Source of the DNA: an uncultured Acetobacter sp.
Lineage (GTDB): Bacteria > Pseudomonadota > Alphaproteobacteria > Acetobacterales > Acetobacteraceae
DNA: 6,019 bases
Assembly: GCA_937900755.1 (NCBI GenBank)
Contig: CALCDN010000187.1
Location: 1-6,019 of the forward strand
Direction: 5' to 3'
Under the pieces are notes generated by a model. That model had not been told where the DNA came from. It was given only the letters and a program-made list of their open reading frames with translations, and did no database searches. Shown here in pieces: positions 1 to 5,972 of this stretch (the first letter of the stretch is position 1; each line of letters begins with the position of its first letter). Position numbers and translations under genes: made by a program.

Positions 1-143
1 GGGGAAGGGTCATGGCGAACTCCACGGTCCTGGTTGGGCTGCGCTGTTGGGGTGCGCCAAATGGGGCACAGGGCGCGACAAAGGTGTTGGCGGTCAAGCC
101 TGTTCTTGCTTGTGGCGGGGTTTTGCTGTAAGGCCGCAGCCAC

Positions 144-182
144 CGCGCAGGCACCCCTGGAGGCTTGCGTGCTCAAGTTTTT
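144..182 (+). promoter_or_regulatory. Possible leader hairpin upstream of rplY
   Basis: The 196 bases before rplY hold no gene I can support. Just upstream of the rplY ribosome binding site, 144-152 can pair with 163-171 to give a 9-bp stem with two G-U pairs and a 10-base loop. A run of five T lies six bases further on (178-182). This could be a weak attenuator or only leader structure. A possible -35-like TTGCTT lies at 106-111, but no convincing -10 element follows, so I do not call a promoter. Confidence 0.25.
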
Positions 183-183
183 C

Positions 184-199
184 AGGAGAAGTCAAGGTG
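184..199 (+). promoter_or_regulatory. rplY ribosome binding site and GTG start
   Basis: AGGAG at 184-188 lies eight bases before the GTG at 197. This decides the start: the reading frame stays open upstream to the window edge, including an ATG at 47, but only the GTG has a well-placed Shine-Dalgarno sequence. It also gives the expected L25 N-terminus (M-S-K-I-T-T-I-E-A). Confidence 0.85.
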
Positions 200-802
200 T
201 CCAAAATTACAACAATTGAAGCTTCATCGCGCGCGAAGGCTGGTAAGGGGGCAGCGCGTGCGACGAGGCGTGATGGTCTGGTACCCGGCGTTGTGTACGG
301 CGGCAAGCAGGAATCCACGCTGATCGCACTTGACCCGCGTCTGGTCATCAGGGCGATCCAGACCTCTGGCTGGCGCTCACGCGTGTATGACATCCAGATC
401 GAAGGCGGCAAGACCGAACGCGCCCTGGTGCGTGACGTGCAGCTCCACCCGGTCAAGGATTCGCCCCTCCATATCGACTTCCTGCGTCTGGCCGCTGGCT
501 CGCGCGTGCATGTTGAAGTGGCCGTGCATTTCGTGGGTGAAGAAAAATCCCCCGGCATCAAGCGTGGCGGCATGCTCAACATCGTGCGTCATACCGTTGA
601 CGTGGAAGTTGCGGCGGAAAACATCCCCGAATTCTTCACCGTTGACCTGGCCACGCTCGACATCAACGACAACGTGCGTTGGGACGATGTGCAGGGCACG
701 GAGGGTGCGACCCCCGTCTCCCACGAAGCCAACTTCGTGATCGCCTCCATTGCCGCGCCGCTGGTTGATGCGACCCCGGCGGAAGGTGCCGCCGCTTCCT
801 GA
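197..802 (+). CDS. rplY: 50S ribosomal protein L25/general stress protein Ctc (bL25)
   Basis: Encodes a 201-residue bL25 of the long, Ctc/TL5 type, which binds 5S rRNA in the central protuberance of the large subunit. The N-terminal 5S-binding domain shows the family hallmarks: GKGAARATRR followed by GLVPGVVYGG (about residues 16-36), and a VRDVQLHPV...HIDFLRL stretch (about 78-98). The rest matches the beta-rich C-terminal TL5 domain and ends in an Ala-rich tail. The start is GTG, set by an AGGAG eight bases upstream. The frame continues upstream without a stop, but that part reads as low-quality Cys/Trp/Arg-rich sequence unlike L25. A strong intrinsic terminator follows the stop, so the gene probably has its own transcript or is partly insulated from pth. 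Family identity is certain; the exact start is very likely. Confidence 0.96.
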   Translation: MSKITTIEASSRAKAGKGAARATRRDGLVPGVVYGGKQESTLIALDPRLVIRAIQTSGWRSRVYDIQIEGGKTERALVRDVQLHPVKDSPLHIDFLRLAAGSRVHVEVAVHFVGEEKSPGIKRGGMLNIVRHTVDVEVAAENIPEFFTVDLATLDINDNVRWDDVQGTEGATPVSHEANFVIASIAAPLVDATPAEGAAAS

Positions 803-836
803 TTGGAAGGGGCATAACCCAAGGCTGATGGAACGC

Positions 837-869
837 GGGGGCACGTGCGGGCGCATGTGCCCCCCTTTT
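837..869 (+). terminator. Rho-independent terminator after rplY
   Basis: Bases 837-848 pair with 853-864 in a 12-bp, very GC-rich stem (one G-U pair) closed by a GGGC tetraloop. TTTT follows at 866-869. It sits 34 bases after the rplY stop and about 30 bases before the pth start, so it should end or reduce transcription between the two genes. Confidence 0.85.
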
Positions 870-898
870 CTGTTCATAAACACGAGGCGGAACCCGCA

Positions 899-1480
899 AT
901 GCTGCTCTGGGTCGGACTGGGCAACCCCGAGTCCTCCATGCGCCGGCACCGGCATAATGTCGGCTTCATGGCTGTTGAGGCCATTGCCGCCCGGTATGGT
1001 TTTTCGCCGTGGCGCAACCGCTTCAGGGGCGAGGTGGCCGAAGGGCGCATAGGCAGCCACAAGGTGCTTGCACTGCTGCCCATGACCTACATGAACCGTT
1101 CGGGCGAGAGCGTGCAGGACGCGGCCGCCTTTTACAAAATTCCCCCCGAGCGGATAACACTGTTCCATGACGAGCTGGACCTGGAGCCGGGCAGGCTGCG
1201 CATCAAGCATGGCGGCGGGGCGGCGGGCCATAACGGCCTGCGCTCGACGGACAAGATGCTGGGCACGCCCGATTACTGGCGCGTCCGTATTGGCATAGGC
1301 CACCCCGGCGCCAAGGAACGGGTGCATGGCTGGGTTTTGGGTAATTTTACACAAACAGACCAGCAGGACTGGCTCGACCCCATGCTTGAGCGCATGGCCG
1401 ATGCCGCCCCCCTGCTGGCGGATGGGCATGCCGACCGGTTTATGACCAAGGTTGCGCTGCCACAAGGGAGCAAGGGCTGA
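899..1480 (+). CDS. pth: Peptidyl-tRNA hydrolase (Pth1 family)
   Basis: A cytosolic esterase that frees tRNA from peptidyl-tRNAs that drop off the ribosome. At 193 residues it is nearly the same length as the E. coli enzyme (194). It opens with LLWVGLGNPE, and the catalytic set is intact: Asn9, the catalytic base His19 in RHNVGF, Met65-Asn66 in PMTYMNRSG, Asp91 in FHDELDL, and Asn112 in GGGAAGHNGLRS. The frame is open further upstream through the terminator, but only the ATG at 899 gives the normal N-terminus; GAGG at 884-887 is a moderate ribosome binding site. Its stop overlaps the ychF start in TGATG, so the two are probably translationally coupled. pth-ychF adjacency is common in proteobacteria. 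Identity is very secure. Confidence 0.97.
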   Translation: MLLWVGLGNPESSMRRHRHNVGFMAVEAIAARYGFSPWRNRFRGEVAEGRIGSHKVLALLPMTYMNRSGESVQDAAAFYKIPPERITLFHDELDLEPGRLRIKHGGGAAGHNGLRSTDKMLGTPDYWRVRIGIGHPGAKERVHGWVLGNFTQTDQQDWLDPMLERMADAAPLLADGHADRFMTKVALPQGSKG

Positions 1481-2574
1481 TGGGTTTTAACTGCGGTATT
1501 GTTGGTCTGCCCAATGTGGGCAAGTCCACCCTGTTCAACGCGCTTACGGCCACGGCCACGGCGCAGGCCGCCAACTACCCGTTCTGCACGATCGAGCCGA
1601 ACGTGGGGCGCGTGGCCGTGCCCGACCCCCGGCTGGACAAGCTGGTGGTAATTGGCAAGTCCCAGCGCGAAGTGCCCACAAGCCTTGAGTTCGTGGATAT
1701 CGCGGGCCTTGTGCGCGGCGCCTCCAGGGGGGAAGGGCTGGGCAACCAGTTCCTGGCCAACATCCGCGAGGTGGACGCCATCATCCACGTCCTGCGCTGC
1801 TTTGAAGATGACGACATCACCCATGTCGAAGGGGGCGTAGACCCCGTGCGTGATGCCGAAATTATTGAAACCGAGCTGATGCTCGCAGACCTGGACTCGC
1901 TGGAAAAGCGCCTGCCCGCGCTGGAAAAGCGCGCGCGCAACCGCGACGGCGAAGCCATGGCCCAGATCGAGGTCATGACCCCCATCCTCACCGCCCTGCG
2001 TGAGGGTCGCTCCGCGCGCACCGCCATTCCCGCAGGGGAGGAGGAAACGGTCCGCCGCCTGCAGCTCATGACCAGCAAGCCCGTGCTGTATGTGTGCAAC
2101 GTGGACGAGGACTCGGCGGCCACCGGCAATGCGTTCTCCGAAAAGGTGAAGGCCCGGGCCGCCGCCGAAGGGGCCGCTGTGGTCATTGTTTCCGCCGCCA
2201 TCGAGGCCGAGGTCAGCCAGCTTGAAAACGAGGAACGCCGCGAGTTCCTTGAAGGGCTGGGCCTGAGCGACAGCGGGTTGGACCGCGTGATTGCCGCAGG
2301 CTACAAGCTTTTGGGCCTGAGCACCTACTTTACCGTAGGCCCCAAGGAGGCGCGGGCGTGGACCATTACGGTCGGCACCAAGGCCCCACAGGCGGCGGCG
2401 GTCATTCACAATGATTTCGAGCGCGGCTTTATTGCCTGCGAAACCATCGCATTTGACGATTATGTCCGCTATAACGGGGAAGCCGGGGCCAAGGAGGCAG
2501 GGCGGCTCCGGGTGGAAGGCCGCGACTATGTCGTGCAGGACGGGGACGTTCTGCTCTTCCGCTTTAATGTCTGA
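1480..2574 (+). CDS. ychF: Ribosome-binding ATPase YchF (Obg-family, OLA1-like)
   Basis: A P-loop NTPase of the Obg group that binds the ribosome, prefers ATP over GTP, and is linked in E. coli to the oxidative stress response. The 364 residues match the family length (363 in E. coli). Visible motifs are the Walker A GLPNVGKST (residues 9-17), the switch region TIEPNVG (37-43), and G3 DIAG (73-76). Leu77 follows the G3 motif where Ras-like GTPases carry catalytic Gln. The G4 position is NVDE (207-210) instead of NKxD, as expected for an ATP-preferring YchF. A coiled-coil-like charged stretch lies at about 130-165, and a TGS-type C-terminal domain ends in DGDVLLFRFNV. The start overlaps the pth stop by one base, with AAGGGAG at 1464-1470 as ribosome binding site. 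Identity is very secure. Confidence 0.98.
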   Translation: MGFNCGIVGLPNVGKSTLFNALTATATAQAANYPFCTIEPNVGRVAVPDPRLDKLVVIGKSQREVPTSLEFVDIAGLVRGASRGEGLGNQFLANIREVDAIIHVLRCFEDDDITHVEGGVDPVRDAEIIETELMLADLDSLEKRLPALEKRARNRDGEAMAQIEVMTPILTALREGRSARTAIPAGEEETVRRLQLMTSKPVLYVCNVDEDSAATGNAFSEKVKARAAAEGAAVVIVSAAIEAEVSQLENEERREFLEGLGLSDSGLDRVIAAGYKLLGLSTYFTVGPKEARAWTITVGTKAPQAAAVIHNDFERGFIACETIAFDDYVRYNGEAGAKEAGRLRVEGRDYVVQDGDVLLFRFNV

Positions 2575-2599
2575 TACGGCACTCTGAAAGCGCATAACA

Positions 2600-2621
2600 G
2601 GCCCGTCCATGTGGGCGGGCC
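2600..2621 (+). terminator. GC-rich hairpin between ychF and proA, possible terminator
   Basis: Bases 2600-2608 pair with 2613-2621 (9 bp, one G-U) around an ATGT loop, starting 25 bases after the ychF stop. No T tract follows on the + strand (the next bases are mixed, then an A run), and none follows on the other strand either. It may still slow polymerase or stabilise the ychF 3' end; a classic intrinsic terminator is not shown. I see no clear promoter in the rest of the 2575-2669 gap. Confidence 0.35.
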
Positions 2622-2669
2622 ATACACGGCAAAAAAGAAAACAGGGCAATGGAGATAAGGGACGCCAGC

Positions 2670-3983
2670 ATGAATACGGAGGAAGACAGTCGGCAGCAGA
2701 CGGCCACGGCGGATACACGCGCACCGGTGCAGGGTGTGCCATCGCCATGCTCCATGCACGATCTGGCTTACAGGGCCAGGCTGGCCGGGCGCACGCTGGC
2801 GCAAAGTTCCTCCTCCGAGCGTGACAAGGCCCTGTGGGCCGCAGCCAGCGCACTGCGCGAATCCGCTGCGGCCATTTTGCAGGCCAATGCGCGTGACCTT
2901 GCCGCCTCCACCGCCAACGAGGCGTTCCGTGACCGGCTGACCCTGACCCCCGAACGGGTGGAAACCATGGCCCGTGGGCTGGAGGACATTGCCGACCTGC
3001 CCGACCCCGTGGGGCAGGTGCTGGAGGAGTGGTCCCGCCCCAATGGCCTGCGTATTCGCAAGGTGGCCACCGCCGTTGGCGTGATTGGCGTCATCTACGA
3101 AAGCCGCCCCAATGTGGGGGCCGACGCGGCGGGGCTGTGCATAAAGTCCGGCAATGCCGTGCTGCTGCGTGGCGGGTCGGAAAGCCTGCACAGCGCGCGC
3201 GCCATCCATGCCGCCATGCAGACCGGCCTGCGCAACGCGGGCCTGCCCGAGGACGCGGTGCTGATCGCCCCTGATGCCGACCGCAAGCACGTGGCGGACA
3301 TGCTGACCGCCGCAGGCCTTGTGGACCTGATTATTCCGCGCGGTGGCCGTTCCCTTGTAGAGCGTGTGCAGCGCGAGGCCCGCGTGCCGGTTCTGGCCCA
3401 TGCGGAAGGGCTGTGCCACACCTATGTCCATTCCGCCGCCGACCATGCCATGGCCCGCCGGATTGTGCTCAACGCCAAAATGCGGCGCGTGGGTATTTGT
3501 GGCGCCACCGAAACCCTGCTGATTGACGCAGCCATTGCCTCCGTGCTGCTGCCCCAGATCGTGTCCGACCTGGCCGAGCAGGGCTGCACGTTCAGGGCTG
3601 ATGCCGCTGCAAGGCAGATCATGCCCGACCTGCCCGTGGGAACGGAAAAGGACTTTGCCACCGAGTGGCTGGATGCGGTGCTGAACGTGGCCGTGGTGGA
3701 TGGCGTGGACGAAGCCCTCGACCACATTGCCCGCTTTGGCTCCTCCCACACCGAGGCCATTGTCACGGCGGACGAGGCCGTTGCCATCCGCTTCATGAAT
3801 GGCGTGAGCAGTGCGGTGGTCATGTGGAACGCCTCCACCCAGTTCTGCGATGGTGGGGAGTTTGGCTTTGGGGCCGAAATTGGCATTGCCACGGGGCGCT
3901 TCCATGCCCGTGGGCCAGTTGGCGTGGAACAGCTGACAACCTTCAGGTACGAGGTTATCGGCAGCGGTCAGGTTCGCCCCTGA
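2670..3983 (+). CDS. proA: Glutamate-5-semialdehyde dehydrogenase (gamma-glutamyl phosphate reductase)
   Basis: The second enzyme of proline synthesis: NADPH-dependent reduction of gamma-glutamyl phosphate to glutamate semialdehyde. The 437 residues slightly exceed the usual 415-430 because of an N-terminal extension of roughly 28 residues rich in polar residues. Family motifs are YESRPNVGADAAGLCIKSGN (about 143-162), the catalytic cysteine Cys277 in VGICGATETLLID, FGSSHTEAIVT (356-366), and NASTQFCDGGEFGFGAEIGI with ARGPVGVEQLTTFRYE near the C-terminus. The ATG at 2670 is preferred because AAGGGA (2657-2662) lies seven bases upstream. An in-frame ATG at 2649 would add seven residues but lacks a properly spaced site. 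proB is not adjacent: ychF lies upstream instead. Identity is very secure. Confidence 0.97.
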   Translation: MNTEEDSRQQTATADTRAPVQGVPSPCSMHDLAYRARLAGRTLAQSSSSERDKALWAAASALRESAAAILQANARDLAASTANEAFRDRLTLTPERVETMARGLEDIADLPDPVGQVLEEWSRPNGLRIRKVATAVGVIGVIYESRPNVGADAAGLCIKSGNAVLLRGGSESLHSARAIHAAMQTGLRNAGLPEDAVLIAPDADRKHVADMLTAAGLVDLIIPRGGRSLVERVQREARVPVLAHAEGLCHTYVHSAADHAMARRIVLNAKMRRVGICGATETLLIDAAIASVLLPQIVSDLAEQGCTFRADAAARQIMPDLPVGTEKDFATEWLDAVLNVAVVDGVDEALDHIARFGSSHTEAIVTADEAVAIRFMNGVSSAVVMWNASTQFCDGGEFGFGAEIGIATGRFHARGPVGVEQLTTFRYEVIGSGQVRP

Positions 3984-4000
3984 GCGCGCGGCCGCACAAC

Positions 4001-4765
4001 ATGCAGGTGCGGCGCACCCGTTCTGGCCCGTCCGGGCCTGGTCGGGGGTACGCCCGGCCCCAACAGGCGCCGGGTCAGGTTCTACCCGCCCCAGGTGGAT
4101 CGGTTACAAGGCGTGGTGCGGATTGGCCGGTCGGGAGCGAGCTCCCCACATGGGGGGATAACCGCCATGGCCGGGTGGGTCTTCTGGGTGGCTCGTTCAA
4201 CCCCGCGCACAGGTGGCACCAGGCCATTGCCCGGCGCGCCCTGGTGGAGTTACGGCTCGACCAGGTGTGGCTCATGGTTTCTCCGGGCAATCCGCTCAAG
4301 GCCGGGCGGGAAATGGCGTCTTTGTCCGCACGGCTGGCCACGGCCCGCCAACTGGCCGACGGGCGCAAGGTCGTGGCGACCGACCTGGAAGCCCGACTCG
4401 GCACCCGGTACACGGTGGACACGCTGGCCCGGCTCAAGGCCCGCTTCCCCCATGTGCGGTTTGTATGGCTGACGGGGGCGGACGGTCTGGTCACCCTGCC
4501 GCGCTGGAAGCACTGGCACCAGTTGGTGCGGCAGGTGCCCTTGGCGGTTTTCCCGCGTCCGGGGCAGAATGTGCGGGCCTTGGGCGGGCTGGCCGCGCGG
4601 TATCTGGCGCGCTGGCGGGTGCCTGCGCGGCAGGCGGCACGGCTTGCCACACTTTCTCCCCCAGCTTGGGCTTTCCTTCCGGGGGTACAAAACAGTATAT
4701 CTGCAACAGCCATCCGTCAGCGGGGCGGGTTTGACGCCACGACCGCTCAGCCCACCACCCCATAG
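4001..4765 (+). CDS. nadD: Nicotinate-nucleotide adenylyltransferase (start uncertain)
   Basis: Transfers AMP from ATP to nicotinate mononucleotide to make deamido-NAD in NAD synthesis. From the ATG at 4001 it has 254 residues, long for NadD (about 190-220). The conserved core begins at residue 59: VGLLGGSFNPAH, then VSPGNPLK, TRYTVDTL, GADGLVTLPRWKHW, and ISATAIR at 233-239. The nucleotidyltransferase HxGH motif reads HRWH (70-73), with Trp replacing Gly. The first 58 residues are Arg/Gly/Pro-rich, have visibly lower GC at third codon positions than the core, and have no ribosome binding site before 4001, so they may not be translated. A GTG at 4175 would give a 196-residue protein. An ATG at 4150 has a better-placed purine-rich site but is one base out of frame. 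Function is secure; the start is not. Confidence 0.9.
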   Translation: MQVRRTRSGPSGPGRGYARPQQAPGQVLPAPGGSVTRRGADWPVGSELPTWGDNRHGRVGLLGGSFNPAHRWHQAIARRALVELRLDQVWLMVSPGNPLKAGREMASLSARLATARQLADGRKVVATDLEARLGTRYTVDTLARLKARFPHVRFVWLTGADGLVTLPRWKHWHQLVRQVPLAVFPRPGQNVRALGGLAARYLARWRVPARQAARLATLSPPAWAFLPGVQNSISATAIRQRGGFDATTAQPTTP

Positions 4766-4778
4766 TCTATTCAGTTTC

Positions 4779-4794
4779 AGGAGATACGGTCATC
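4779..4794 (+). promoter_or_regulatory. Ribosome binding site before a likely ATC start of rsfS
   Basis: AGGAG at 4779-4783 lies eight bases before an ATC codon at 4792, in frame with rsfS. No ATG, GTG or TTG lies at a usable distance in this frame. The codons from 4792 to 4887 have no stop and keep a strongly GC-rich third position, as in the neighbouring genes. This suggests that translation begins at AUC here, 32 codons before the first standard start (GTG at 4888). Confidence 0.55.
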
Positions 4795-4887
4795 ACCACC
4801 AAGCCACCCGCCGAGACGCCGGCACGCGCCCGCCCTTCCACGGCCACCGCACGCGGGGGTCGCGCGGCCTCCACCCGCGCCGCCGCA

Positions 4888-5340
4888 GTGCCCAAAGCGG
4901 CGGCGGCTCCTGGCTCCGTGCGCAAAAAAGCCGCGGCGGCAGGGCCCAAAACCCGTACCAAGCGTGAAACGGTGGACCCCGACCTGCTGGAACAGTCCCT
5001 TGAGCTCATCACCACCAGTCTGGAGGATGACAAGGCGGAAGACCTGGTTGTCATCAACCTTGCCGGTCGCGCCTCCTTTGCGGACAAGATGGTGATCGCC
5101 ACAGGTCTGGCTGACCGGCAGATTGCCGCCATGGCCCAGCATATCGAGCGCAAGCTGCGCGATATCGGCATCAAGCGCGTGCTGGTTGAAGGGGCCAATG
5201 GCTCCGACTGGGTCCTGCTGGATACGGGGGATATTGTGGTCCACCTGTTCAAGCCCGAAGCGCGTGCGCTGTACGGGCTGGAAAAAATGTGGGGCGCGGA
5301 ACTCGATGAAAGCAACGAAGACGGCGTGACCCGTCTTTAA
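4888..5340 (+). CDS. rsfS: Ribosomal silencing factor RsfS (Iojap/DUF143 family)
   Basis: RsfS binds uL14 on the 50S subunit and blocks 30S joining, lowering translation when nutrients are short. The coordinates given use the first standard start (GTG) and yield 150 residues. A probable real start is the ATC at 4792, which would give 182 residues; the GTG has no ribosome binding site. The Iojap domain spans about residues 33-135: LLEQSLELITTSLEDDKAEDLVVINL, then FADKMVIATGLADRQIAAMAQHI, VEGANGSDWVLLDTGDIVVHLF and ARALYGLEKMWG, all as expected. The tail in front of it is rich in Ala, Lys and Arg and probably disordered; E. coli RsfS (105 residues) lacks it. nadD lies just upstream and rlmH 53 bases downstream, an arrangement conserved in many bacteria, so co-transcription is likely. 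Confidence 0.93.
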   Translation: MPKAAAAPGSVRKKAAAAGPKTRTKRETVDPDLLEQSLELITTSLEDDKAEDLVVINLAGRASFADKMVIATGLADRQIAAMAQHIERKLRDIGIKRVLVEGANGSDWVLLDTGDIVVHLFKPEARALYGLEKMWGAELDESNEDGVTRL

Positions 5341-5393
5341 GTGCTGGTGTCTGGCGTGGGGCATAGGGTGGCCTGCCGCCATGGGAGCAGGGC

Positions 5394-5864
5394 ATGAGGC
5401 TGGTGGCGGTCGGGCGCATGAAGGACAAGTCCGAGCGTGCGCTGGTGGAGCGGTACCTCAAGCGCTTGCGGCCCGCGCTGGATATTGTGGAACTGCCCGA
5501 TGGGCGCGGCAGCCCTGACGAGATCAAGCGGCGTGAGGCGCAGGCCATTCTGGCTGCCTGCCCGGCCCACAGCCACGTTGTGGCGCTGGATGAAGGTGGG
5601 CGCACTTACAGCAGCGTTGCCTTTGCCACCGCCCTTGCGGGCTGGCAGGATACCGGGCGGACCCCCTGCTTTGTTATTGGCGGGGCGGAAGGGCTGGACG
5701 CTTCTGTTTTGCAGCGGGCGGAGTCAACCTTGTCTTTTGGCACGCTCACATGGCCGCACATGCTGGTGCGGATCATGCTGGTCGAGCAGGTTTACCGCGC
5801 GCAGGCCATTGCGGCAGGCCACCCGTACCACCGGGCGGGCAGGCCGGAGCAGGGGCTGGGCTAA
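5394..5864 (+). CDS. rlmH: 23S rRNA (pseudouridine-1915-N3)-methyltransferase RlmH
   Basis: An SPOUT-class methyltransferase that methylates N3 of pseudouridine 1915 in helix 69 of 23S rRNA, using S-adenosylmethionine, on assembled 70S ribosomes. The 156 residues match the family (155 in E. coli). The N-terminus MRLVAVGRMKD, the AdoMet-binding loop FVIGGAEGLD (93-102), and the C-terminal knot segment LSFGTLTWPHMLVRIMLVEQVYRA (113-136) ending in HPYHR (143-147) are all typical. The ATG at 5394 has GGGAG at 5383-5387, six bases upstream. The gene follows rsfS after 53 bases with no terminator, consistent with one transcript. Identity is very secure. Confidence 0.97.
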   Translation: MRLVAVGRMKDKSERALVERYLKRLRPALDIVELPDGRGSPDEIKRREAQAILAACPAHSHVVALDEGGRTYSSVAFATALAGWQDTGRTPCFVIGGAEGLDASVLQRAESTLSFGTLTWPHMLVRIMLVEQVYRAQAIAAGHPYHRAGRPEQGLG

Positions 5865-5933
5865 GGTTATGGCGCCGACAAATTTTTGCCACAACATGGT
5901 GGGTTCAATGGCGGAAAAAGGAAGGAGATTAAG

Positions 5934-5972
5934 ATGATCTTCAAGGTAAAGCGTTCAATGGCGCTCCTTATG
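5934..5972 (+). CDS. 5' end of an unidentified, possibly exported protein (truncated by end of genomic sequence)
   Basis: An ATG preceded by a good ribosome binding site (AGGAG at 5923-5927, six bases away) begins 69 bases after rlmH, on the same strand with no terminator between. Only 13 codons are genomic (M-I-F-K-V-K-R-S-M-A-L-L-M). Three basic residues followed by a hydrophobic stretch look like the start of a signal peptide or membrane anchor. The frame continues into adapter sequence and stops at 6009-6011, which is not biology. Too little remains to name it; cell-wall peptidases are plausible downstream neighbours of rlmH in this group, but that is only a guess from context. Confidence 0.55.

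Noticed and set aside
52..69. Imperfect 7-bp hairpin with AAAT loop near the window start
   Set aside because: It has one mismatch, no T run and no gene to terminate within view; chance is likely in GC-rich DNA.
12..131. 39-codon ORF at the window start
   Set aside because: No family resemblance, no well-spaced ribosome binding site and no gene-like composition. It is probably chance in the rplY upstream region.
47..196. Extended N-terminus for rplY from ATG 47
   Set aside because: The added 50 residues are Trp/Cys/Arg-rich and unlike L25, and the GTG at 197 has a good ribosome binding site and the normal L25 start.
377..3905. Long minus-strand open frames (377-1465, 1273-2853, 2526-3905)
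   Set aside because: They lie opposite rplY, pth, ychF and proA, all with full family motifs. Their translations are His/Gly/Arg-rich with no recognisable domain, typical of antisense frames in GC-rich DNA.
3665..4000. nadD starting inside proA at ATG 3665
   Set aside because: The frame is a shadow of proA there, and NadD homology begins only near 4175.
5896..5937. 13-codon upstream ORF overlapping the last gene start as ATGA
   Set aside because: It has no ribosome binding site of its own and contains the next gene's site. The overlap is likely chance.
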